A program made the translations under genes and the position numbers. A stretch of DNA of 64,000 nucleotides from Rickettsiales bacterium (lineage in GTDB: Bacteria > Pseudomonadota > Alphaproteobacteria > Rickettsiales > SXRF01): positions 774,848 through 838,847 of the forward strand of contig JAOAUZ010000001.1 in assembly GCA_025464625.1 (NCBI GenBank), given 5' to 3'. Below are positions 19,523 through 26,697 of this stretch, in pieces. The notes under the pieces are model-generated. The model did no database searches. It had not been told where the DNA came from and saw nothing but the letters and a program-made list of their open reading frames with translations. Within the stretch, counting starts at the first letter, position 1. The number at the start of each line of letters is the position of its first letter.

Positions 19523-20431
19523 TTATACCGTAGCATCTACCAGTATATTAAGCGCGCCAGCATCAAGGCTATCAAGTGCAACCTCGCAGCGCTCAAGCAC
19601 TTTTTTGTCGCTATTTAATGCGGAAATAGCAAAAAAGCTTATGCTTGCGCTAAGACTAATCGATTTCTTATCTTCATCTACAAATGGATTAGAGGCAACC
19701 TGCCAGCGTAGGCGGTTAAGAACAAGGCGTTCTGAATCTTTGGTGATATCCACCAGCAACACACCAATACGACCATCACCAACACTGCCAACAACGTCAT
19801 CAGGGCGTAAGCATCTGCTGGCGGTAGATGCCACAAATTTCACTATCTCGTTGCAAACAGAATTACCATTCTTAGACAGCAATTTATTATAACCATCAAT
19901 CTGCAACACAGCAAAACACGAGAGCATATCACTGCTGTTCGCGTGATGTTTCATCAGTTCAATATCTTTAACTAGAGACGCTCTATTCGGCAAGTCGGTC
20001 TGTGTATCTAAAGATTCATGCCCCTTAAAATTTTCCTTAATAATCTGACGAACCGCATCGTTTTTTCTAACTCCAATAGCATCCTGAAGTACCAATGAAA
20101 AAAATGCGGAACTACCAGTCGATTCAGTGCGGGATATTTTGGTTCTATAAGATTTTTCCTGACCGTTTTTCCCAACAATGCTGAAACTCTGCACTTTCGA
20201 AAGAACCGAACCCACATCATTGCTATCATTCTCAAAATCAATATATTCCGTAAGCAGTTCAGCAATCCGTGGAGGTAGAATATTACTCAGAGGTCTAGAA
20301 ACAACTTCCGACGGTTCAAAGCCAATAAGACCTTTCGCCGCATCATTAATCTCGCTAATGGTTACCAGTTTTTCTCTATTATTCTGACAAATGGTAAGAA
20401 CTGCATCGTTGGGACGGTGATTAATTGGCAT
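19523..20431 (-). CDS. PAS plus degenerate GGDEF domain protein
   Basis: This is a 302-residue soluble protein. Residues 1-125 look like a PAS sensor domain (ISEINDAAKGLIGFEPSEV... SYRTKISRTE). Residues about 140-300 follow the GGDEF fold (DTQTDLPNRASLVKDIE, FAVLQIDGYNKL, SISLSASISFF). The signature loop reads VGSVGDGRIGVLL where active diguanylate cyclases have RxGGDEF, so synthesis of c-di-GMP is unlikely. It may act as a sensor or binding protein. It is divergent from sdhE. Confidence 0.8.
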   Translation of the reverse strand: MPINHRPNDAVLTICQNNREKLVTISEINDAAKGLIGFEPSEVVSRPLSNILPPRIAELLTEYIDFENDSNDVGSVLSKVQSFSIVGKNGQEKSYRTKISRTESTGSSAFFSLVLQDAIGVRKNDAVRQIIKENFKGHESLDTQTDLPNRASLVKDIELMKHHANSSDMLSCFAVLQIDGYNKLLSKNGNSVCNEIVKFVASTASRCLRPDDVVGSVGDGRIGVLLVDITKDSERLVLNRLRWQVASNPFVDEDKKSISLSASISFFAISALNSDKKVLERCEVALDSLDAGALNILVDATV

Positions 20432-20525
20432 AAACTTTAGAACCTTACGCTTGTATATTTCAGCCTGTTATTCTAACTTGCCTATATGAAGAAAGTATTA
20501 ATTTTCAAAATACCTTGAATTATCT

Positions 20526-20783
20526 ATGGAAAATGACACTCGTTTAAAACGCCTGCGCTACCGCAGCTGGCATAGGGGTTGGAAAGAAACCGACCTGATT
20601 CTTGGCGAATTTGCTGATGAAAATCTGGATAAAATGGATGCCACTACAATTGATATTTACGAGCAATTGCTCGATGAAAATGATGCCGATATTTGGGATT
20701 GGCTAGTAGGTAAACTTCCGCCTAAAAATCCTGCCTACGCACCAATTCTAGAAAATCTGAAGGCTTACGGGCAGAAAATTTAA
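20526..20783 (+). CDS. sdhE: FAD assembly factor SdhE
   Basis: SdhE (DUF339) promotes covalent attachment of FAD to the flavoprotein subunit of succinate dehydrogenase. The 85 residues carry the family's functional motif RGxxE as R17-G-W-K-E21, and the C-terminal acidic pattern LDENDADIWDWLVGK. It lies 3 nt upstream of mfd, the usual alphaproteobacterial arrangement sdhE-mfd. Confidence 0.95.
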   Translation: MENDTRLKRLRYRSWHRGWKETDLILGEFADENLDKMDATTIDIYEQLLDENDADIWDWLVGKLPPKNPAYAPILENLKAYGQKI

Positions 20784-20786
20784 CAA

Positions 20787-23700
20787 ATGACCACCATTTC
20801 TTCCACCTTATCGGGTGTTCCTGCCAGCGCACAAGCCCTTGCCCTTTCCCACTTGATTGAAGGTAGACTTGCGCCATTACCTGCTCCGAGCAGTATTTTG
20901 CACATCGCAACTAGCGATCGTGCGCTGGAATCATTAGCGCAGGCTTTGGTGTTTTTTTCACCAAATACTGAGATACTGACTTTTCCCGCATGGGACACCA
21001 TGCCTTATGATCGTTCTTCACCGCAATCCAGCATTATGGCGGCACGGATGAAAGTTTTGGGAATATTGTCTGCTGGAAATAATAATAAAAAATCTCGTAT
21101 AATCCTCACCACCGCCAGTGCGATATTACAAAAACTTCCACCCCGTGAAATAATGGGGCGGGTGGCGTTTTCGCTTAAGGTTGGTGATAAATTAAAGCCT
21201 GATGCGCTTACTGCTTATTTGATTGAGCAAGGTTACAGACGTTCGGGCAAGGCTATGGAAGCTGGCGAGTTTGCTCTGCGTGGCGGGATTATAGACATTA
21301 TTCCCTCGGGCATGAGTGACGGTGTGCGGATTGATTTATTTGGCGATGAGGTGGAAAGTCTTAAATCTTTTGATCCGATGACGCAATTAAGCAGCGCAGC
21401 AGTTGATAATCTTACACTTTCGCCGATGAGCGAAGTTTTATTAAACGAAAAAACCATTACTTGTTTTCGTGAAGGATACCGTGATTTATTCGGAGCAGTA
21501 AGTAAGGAAGACCCGTTTTACGAAGCGATTTCCCAAAACACAAATTATGCAGGTATGGAGCATTGGTTGCCATTATTTTATGAGCGCACTGCTAGCTTGT
21601 TGGAATATTGTGATGGCGCGCTGATTACCATGGATAGCGAGGCGCAAACCACCATAAACGAGCGTCAGGAATCTATCCTTGATTATTATGAAGCTCGTAA
21701 AACCGCAACCAGCATGACTTCCAAGAAAAATAGTTTCGCTAGCGGAAGCATTTATAACCCGATTTTGCCTGATAGTTTTTTTATTATGAAAGAGGCGTGG
21801 GAAAAGGTTTTAGCAACACATGATAATTTGGCTTTCTCGCCATTTCATGAGGCTGCCACCGCTAATTCTATAGCTTTGCAATTGCGCCCAACTTTACGTT
21901 TTGTGCAAGGGCAGGCTGATAACACGCCTTTTGACCAACTAAAAACGCAAGCGGATAAAGGCAAGGCAATCATGATTGCCTGCTTCTCGCAAGGCTCGCG
22001 TGAGCGGCTGCAAACCTTGCTGATGGAGCATGGATTTCATAGCATCCGCATTGAAAATTGGCGGGAAAGTAAAAACATCAAAGGCAAAACTATTGGTTTG
22101 GCGGTGTTGCCACTGGAACAAGGTTTTGAAACTGAGAGCCTATATGTTTTCAGCGAGCAGGATATTCTTGGTGAGCGCATCACCCGTGCGGTAAAAAAGA
22201 AAAAAACTTCCGATGTATTTTTGCAAGAAGCCTCCAACTTTGCCGAGGGTGATTTGGTGGTGCATAAAGACCATGGCATTGGTCGTTTTGAAGGGCTTAT
22301 AGCCCTTGAAGTTTCAGGCGCAGCGCATGATTGCCTGAAGATAATTTATGCTGATGATGATAAGTTATTTTTGCCTGTAGAAAATATAGAGATGGTGTCT
22401 CGCTTCGGGCTGGATGATGAGAATATCCAGCTTGATAAACTCGGCGGTGCATCATGGCAAAACCGCAAAGCCCGCCTGAAACAACGTATAAAAATTGCTG
22501 CTGAAGCATTGCTGAAAATTGCCGCCGAAAGAAAAATAAAACAGGCAAATGTAATTGATACACAAGCAGTCAGTTATGATGATTTCTGCGCTCGCTTCCC
22601 CTATGTGGAAACTGAGGATCAGGCTCGTGCCATCACTGAAGTATTAGAAGATCTCCGCTCTGGCAAACCAATGGATAGGCTGGTGTGTGGCGATGTTGGT
22701 TTTGGAAAAACAGAGGTGGCACTTAGGGCAGCATTTGTTGCTGCATGTAACGAGGAAGAGCCACTGCAAGTCGTCCTTGTTTGCCCGACTACACTTCTTG
22801 CCCGTCAGCATTTCCGTAATTTCCGTGAGAGGTTTGCAGGGTTTCCTGTGACCGTGCGCCAGCTTTCACGCATGGTGACGGCTTCAGCGCAAAAAGACAC
22901 TAAAGAACAACTGGAAAGCGGCGGAGTTGATATTGTAATCGGCACGCATGCCCTGCTTTCCAAACAAATAAAATTCAAAAAACTCGGGCTGGTGATTGTT
23001 GATGAAGAGCAGCATTTTGGCGTGGGGCAGAAAGAAAAACTTAAAGAATTAAAATCGGATGTCCATGTTTTGACATTGTCGGCAACACCTATCCCTCGCA
23101 CGTTGCAGATGGCTCTTACAGGTGTGCGGGATTTAAGCTTGATAACCACACCGCCAGTGGACAGGCTTGCCATACGCTCGTTTGTGATGCCGTTTGACCC
23201 TGTGATTATCCGTGAAGCGATGATGCGGGAACTACACCGTGGCGGTAAATGTTTTGTGGTAACGCCACGCATAAAATATATTGCTGATTTGAAGTGGCAA
23301 ATTGCCGAGCTTGTGCCTGAAGCTAAAATCGCTGTGGCGCACGGGCAGCTTACACCCACCGAATTAGACGGCATCATGAATGATTTTTATGATGGCAAAT
23401 ATGATGTTTTGATTTCCACTGCTATTATTGAATCAGGCTTGGATATTCCCACCGCTAACACGATGATTATCCATAATGCCCATTTGTTCGGTCTGGCGCA
23501 GCTATACCAGATGCGAGGGCGGGTAGGGCGAGGAAAAACTCGGGCTTATGCTTATTTTCTACTGCCGCACCACCGTGAACTAACCAAAAACGCCACTAAA
23601 CGCCTAGAGGTGATGCAAACTCTGGATACTCTCGGTGCAGGCTTTACCCTTGCCAGCCATGACATGGATATTCGTGGATTCGGGAATTTGGTAGGCGAAG

Positions 23701-24263
23701 AACAATCGGGGCATATCAAAGAAGTTGGTATTGAGCTTTATCAACAGATGTTGGAAGAGGCGGTTGCATCGCTGCGCTCAGAGGTTAGAGATCAGGGGGC
23801 AGAGGTCAGTGAGGAAGGGTTTAGCCCGACCATCAATCTGGGGATTTCTGTGCTGATACCTGAGGATTATGTGAATGATTTACAGCTACGCTTGGGGTTA
23901 TATCGCCGTGTGGCGGGAATGGATACCGAAGAAGAAATAAACAGCTTCGCCGCTGAACTGGTTGATAGATTTGGTGATATGCCGCAGGAAGTGCAACACC
24001 TCATCACCACTCTAAACTTAAAATTACTGTGCAAAAAAGTGGGTATCGAGCGCATTGATACAGGCGCAAAAGGTGCTGTTATATCTTTCCATAATAATTA
24101 TTTTGCTAAGCCTGAAGCATTGTTGAAACATATTGAGCGCAACCCTAAACGTCTCAAATTCCGCCCCGACCAAAAGCTGGTGTTTACCCACGAATTTAAG
24201 GATTTAAATGATAAAATATCAACAATTAAGAGGCTACTTCTGGAGTTGGTTGGGTTGGTTTAA
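20787..24263 (+). CDS. mfd: Transcription-repair coupling factor Mfd
   Basis: Mfd displaces RNA polymerase stalled at DNA lesions and recruits UvrA. The 1158 residues contain the N-terminal UvrB-like region, the RNA-polymerase-binding domain (FAEGDLVVHKDHGIGRFEG), Walker A GDVGFGKT (G635-T642), DEEQHFG, SATPIPRTL, and the C-terminal TRCF domain. Near residues 998-1010 the sequence SEVRDQGAEVSEE is encoded by a family E repeat (23779-23816) inserted before the C-terminal domain, where other Mfd proteins have a variable linker. It ends 62 nt before the C gene of an RM system. Confidence 0.97.
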   Translation: MTTISSTLSGVPASAQALALSHLIEGRLAPLPAPSSILHIATSDRALESLAQALVFFSPNTEILTFPAWDTMPYDRSSPQSSIMAARMKVLGILSAGNNNKKSRIILTTASAILQKLPPREIMGRVAFSLKVGDKLKPDALTAYLIEQGYRRSGKAMEAGEFALRGGIIDIIPSGMSDGVRIDLFGDEVESLKSFDPMTQLSSAAVDNLTLSPMSEVLLNEKTITCFREGYRDLFGAVSKEDPFYEAISQNTNYAGMEHWLPLFYERTASLLEYCDGALITMDSEAQTTINERQESILDYYEARKTATSMTSKKNSFASGSIYNPILPDSFFIMKEAWEKVLATHDNLAFSPFHEAATANSIALQLRPTLRFVQGQADNTPFDQLKTQADKGKAIMIACFSQGSRERLQTLLMEHGFHSIRIENWRESKNIKGKTIGLAVLPLEQGFETESLYVFSEQDILGERITRAVKKKKTSDVFLQEASNFAEGDLVVHKDHGIGRFEGLIALEVSGAAHDCLKIIYADDDKLFLPVENIEMVSRFGLDDENIQLDKLGGASWQNRKARLKQRIKIAAEALLKIAAERKIKQANVIDTQAVSYDDFCARFPYVETEDQARAITEVLEDLRSGKPMDRLVCGDVGFGKTEVALRAAFVAACNEEEPLQVVLVCPTTLLARQHFRNFRERFAGFPVTVRQLSRMVTASAQKDTKEQLESGGVDIVIGTHALLSKQIKFKKLGLVIVDEEQHFGVGQKEKLKELKSDVHVLTLSATPIPRTLQMALTGVRDLSLITTPPVDRLAIRSFVMPFDPVIIREAMMRELHRGGKCFVVTPRIKYIADLKWQIAELVPEAKIAVAHGQLTPTELDGIMNDFYDGKYDVLISTAIIESGLDIPTANTMIIHNAHLFGLAQLYQMRGRVGRGKTRAYAYFLLPHHRELTKNATKRLEVMQTLDTLGAGFTLASHDMDIRGFGNLVGEEQSGHIKEVGIELYQQMLEEAVASLRSEVRDQGAEVSEEGFSPTINLGISVLIPEDYVNDLQLRLGLYRRVAGMDTEEEINSFAAELVDRFGDMPQEVQHLITTLNLKLLCKKVGIERIDTGAKGAVISFHNNYFAKPEALLKHIERNPKRLKFRPDQKLVFTHEFKDLNDKISTIKRLLLELVGLV
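23779..23816. repeat. Repeat, family E, inside mfd
   Basis: TCAGAGGTTAGAGATCAGG followed by CAGAGGTCAGTGAGGA matches the left arm of the 29441-29526 intergenic element. It is in frame in mfd. Confidence 0.8.
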
Positions 24264-24275
24264 TTGCGGGCATAA

Positions 24276-24325
24276 GTGACTTATAGTCCGTAGACTTATT
24301 ATCAACATATCGTGATTATGTTTAC
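24276..24325 (+). promoter_or_regulatory. C-protein operators OL and OR and leaderless C/R promoter
   Basis: OL is GTGACTTATAGTC at 24276-24288. OR is a weaker GACTTATTATC at 24293-24303. A -35-like TAGACT (24291-24296) and a -10-like GATTAT (24314-24319), 17 nt apart, place +1 about 7 nt later at the ATG (24326). OL lies just upstream of the -35 element and OR overlaps it. This is the activation-then-repression layout known for C.AhdI and C.Esp1396I. The roles of the sites are inferred. Confidence 0.75.
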
Positions 24326-24592
24326 ATGGCAAAAAATAATATCAAATCTTTAAATCTTCTCGTTTCTCAGGTCATTCGTCGCCTTAGAAATGATATGGGT
24401 ATAAGCCAAGAGGAATTGGCAGACAGGTGTGGTTTAGATAGAACATATATTTCTGCTGTTGAGAGAGGGCGACGAAACATCACTATTGGTAGCTTATCCA
24501 GAATAGTTGTTAGCATGGAACTAACTGAACACGACTTCCTTCAGGAATTAATTAATCAAATATATATTGCTGAAGAAGAAGCCGATGAATAA
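24326..24592 (+). CDS. RM controller (C) protein, XRE/HTH_3 family
   Basis: This 88-residue protein has a helix-turn-helix domain (about residues 12-70) including SQEELADRCGLDRTYISAVERGRRN, close in pattern to known C proteins such as C.Esp1396I (which share LDRTYIS and an ERxxRN step). C proteins dimerise on C-boxes to delay restriction enzyme synthesis after entry into a new host. The operators upstream of this gene and of the methyltransferase gene support this role. It overlaps the nuclease gene by 8 nt. Confidence 0.9.
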   Translation: MAKNNIKSLNLLVSQVIRRLRNDMGISQEELADRCGLDRTYISAVERGRRNITIGSLSRIVVSMELTEHDFLQELINQIYIAEEEADE

Positions 24593-25340
24593 TGAATATA
24601 TTTTTAATGGCACAAAAGCGTATAAGATGCTTAGAGGTCATGAGATACCATCGCAAAATTTTGTAGATGCAGCCATTAAATTTGATGAGCTTATACAAAA
24701 ATTTCATGAATTTGAAATTGATATATCATCTCTCTTAGGAATGCGTAATCTCAGTGCATTTGTTGGTGAACTTTATGCAAGCTGTCTTATTAAAAGCACA
24801 GGTAAAACCTTTAGAAAAAACCCCCATCAGGATGGATATCCTGATCTTTTGCTAATGGATGAGATAGGAGAAAAACTATGGAAATCACTTGATTCAAGGC
24901 TACGAGAAAAATCACCGTTTAGCCCTTTTGCAACTGGCGGTATTGAAATTAAAGCGACATGTGGCGATATTCCAAGTGCAAAACAATTCACCAAAAAAGG
25001 GATTATTAAGCCAGATATTGGAGACCAAAGAATTACTTATGTAAAAAATGTTAACTGGAAAGCTCATCACAGAGACACCAACAATTTGTTAGGTTTGTAT
25101 TGGGATTTCATTAATAAGAAACCAAAAATAGTTGGTTTGTTTTACTGCAACGAACTATTGGTAGATGACTGGGGTAAAATTGTTCATCCTACTGATGGTG
25201 GTGGGAGGACAACATCCGTTTCTATTATGGGAAAGAGCGGTATTAGAAAAATGTGTTCATCTTGGGTATGTATATTAAACGACTCACGCTACATAGCTTT
25301 CTTCGAAAGATATGGCAGTATTAAAATTACTTCTGGGTAG
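24585..25340 (+). CDS. Type II restriction endonuclease (C-controlled RM)
   Basis: This 251-residue protein starts at ATG 24585 (MNNEYIFNGTKAY), inside the end of the C gene and preceded by GAAGAAGAAG; an upstream in-frame TTG is less likely. A PD-(D/E)XK core is visible: the acidic residue in GYPDLLLMDE is followed after a helical insertion by GGIEIKATCGD (E-x-K). No specificity can be assigned. It is placed between a C gene and a convergent C5 methyltransferase gene, with 57 nt of 3' overlap with the latter. It is AT-rich compared with mfd. Confidence 0.88.
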   Translation: MNNEYIFNGTKAYKMLRGHEIPSQNFVDAAIKFDELIQKFHEFEIDISSLLGMRNLSAFVGELYASCLIKSTGKTFRKNPHQDGYPDLLLMDEIGEKLWKSLDSRLREKSPFSPFATGGIEIKATCGDIPSAKQFTKKGIIKPDIGDQRITYVKNVNWKAHHRDTNNLLGLYWDFINKKPKIVGLFYCNELLVDDWGKIVHPTDGGGRTTSVSIMGKSGIRKMCSSWVCILNDSRYIAFFERYGSIKITSG

Positions 25341-26621
25341 TAATTCCTTCTTATCCATTGCATTAATTATATGGTTGAAGATTATAGCCAAACCTTTTGG
25401 TGGAATACTCTCACCGATTACCTCACGAATGGTTTTATCTGAAACAGGTTTGCCATCTAGTCGTTCCCAATGATAATTAAAATCATTCACTGTATGAATA
25501 ATAAACGCCTCTAAAAGCGATAACACCCTGTTTTGTGTAGGATGCAGCTTCTGATCACTGCATGCATAAGATAAATTTCTTGTTAAAGCACTTGCTGGTA
25601 GATCTCCTCTCATTCTTTTATATGCACTAGTAAAGCCAGACATTAAACGATATTCTCCGTCTTCTTTTACCCAAGGTCGTGGCAGTAATTCACCACATCT
25701 TTTACATCTAATTGGTGTGCATTTGTGCGCTCTATTTATTCCTTCTCCATTTTTTGAAGCAGAATGTGTTGGGTTCTCAATACAACCACAAGTAATGCAT
25801 TGATTATCAAAAGCTCCCTTGCCAGCAGGTGTTCTTGAAACCCATAAATATTTTTCTTCATCAAGTAAAGGTACGCGATGAAACGGTAAACTGGAAGTTG
25901 CAGTTTGTTTATTTTTAGCATCTAACGGAGGTAAATCAGATATAACATCAAGAACACTCACCCATTTTTTCTGTAATAAAGATGGTGACTGTGAATGCGT
26001 TGTTTCAGGCATGATGCTTCGTTTTTTTATTAGATTATCAACAATGTTCGTATCTCGTGAAAATACAGTTATCAGCCTTTGTCTTCTTTGTGGTATGCCA
26101 TAATCTGCAAATTCAACCACTTCCCATTTTCCTGTATAACCTTTAAGGCAAGAACTAAGAATTTCAGTCATAGTCGCAAAACTACCGTTTCTATCAGCAA
26201 TAATTGTTCCTGCCATTTCAGGAACATTCTCAATTACAATTATTTTTGGCTTGAGCTGATTGGCAATCTCAATAACTTCCAATATAAGAAGATTTCTTTC
26301 ATCAATTTCAGGCTTTATCCCTGCTCGTATGCCAGCAAGAAGTTTTCCTCTGCCATTTTTAGACATACCTTGACACGGGGGTGTAGCAAACAAAATATCA
26401 AGTTGGCGACCCTTTAAAGCCTCAACTGTTGAACCAATGATTTCATTTTTAAGATTTCTAATATCTCCGACAATCATATTGGTTTCAGGAAAATTTCGTT
26501 TAAACAATTCAGCACGTTCAGGCAAGTATTCGTTTGCCACTAAAACACTCACTCCTGCACTTCTTAGTGCAAGATCACCTATTCCAGCCGAAGAAAATAA
26601 ACTAATTGCATTTTTTTTCAT
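25284..26621 (-). CDS. DNA (cytosine-5) methyltransferase (C-controlled RM)
   Basis: This 445-residue enzyme methylates C5 of cytosine at the cognate site. Visible motifs are I (SLFSSAGIGDLA), IV with catalytic Cys (ATPPCQGMS), VI (VIENVPEMA) and VIII (QRRQRLI). A Cys-rich cluster (CITCGC, then CKRCGEL about 30 residues later) between motif VIII and the C-terminus looks like a zinc ribbon. I start it at ATG 26621, not at the more distant 26657, because the promoter and C-box occupy 26625-26657. The transcript should be leaderless. Its 3' end overlaps the nuclease gene tail to tail. Confidence 0.93.
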   Translation of the reverse strand: MKKNAISLFSSAGIGDLALRSAGVSVLVANEYLPERAELFKRNFPETNMIVGDIRNLKNEIIGSTVEALKGRQLDILFATPPCQGMSKNGRGKLLAGIRAGIKPEIDERNLLILEVIEIANQLKPKIIVIENVPEMAGTIIADRNGSFATMTEILSSCLKGYTGKWEVVEFADYGIPQRRQRLITVFSRDTNIVDNLIKKRSIMPETTHSQSPSLLQKKWVSVLDVISDLPPLDAKNKQTATSSLPFHRVPLLDEEKYLWVSRTPAGKGAFDNQCITCGCIENPTHSASKNGEGINRAHKCTPIRCKRCGELLPRPWVKEDGEYRLMSGFTSAYKRMRGDLPASALTRNLSYACSDQKLHPTQNRVLSLLEAFIIHTVNDFNYHWERLDGKPVSDKTIREVIGESIPPKGLAIIFNHIINAMDKKELLPRSNFNTAISFEESYVA

Positions 26622-26624
26622 AAA

Positions 26625-26657
26625 GTGACTTATAGTCAACATCTTTAATGTTGTCAA
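26625..26657 (-). promoter_or_regulatory. Methyltransferase promoter with overlapping C-box
   Basis: On the reverse strand, TTGACA (26652-26657) and TATAAG (26629-26634) are separated by exactly 17 nt. Seven nt further is the A of ATG 26621, so +1 coincides with the start codon. The C-box GTGACTTATAGTCAAC (forward strand 26625-26640) covers the -10 element, and its GTGACTTATAGTC core is identical to OL upstream of the C gene. C protein should therefore repress the methyltransferase once it has accumulated. Confidence 0.85.
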
Positions 26658-26697
26658 TTATAAATATTCTGACTAAATACTACTAATAAAATAATCA

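Noticed and set aside
22805-23377. Reverse-strand 190-codon open frame
   Set aside because: It is antisense to the conserved helicase core of mfd.
26622-26657. Extended start of the second methyltransferase (MTTLKMLTISHF...)
   Set aside because: The added codons cover the TTGACA/TATAAG promoter and the C-box, so ATG 26621 is the likely start.
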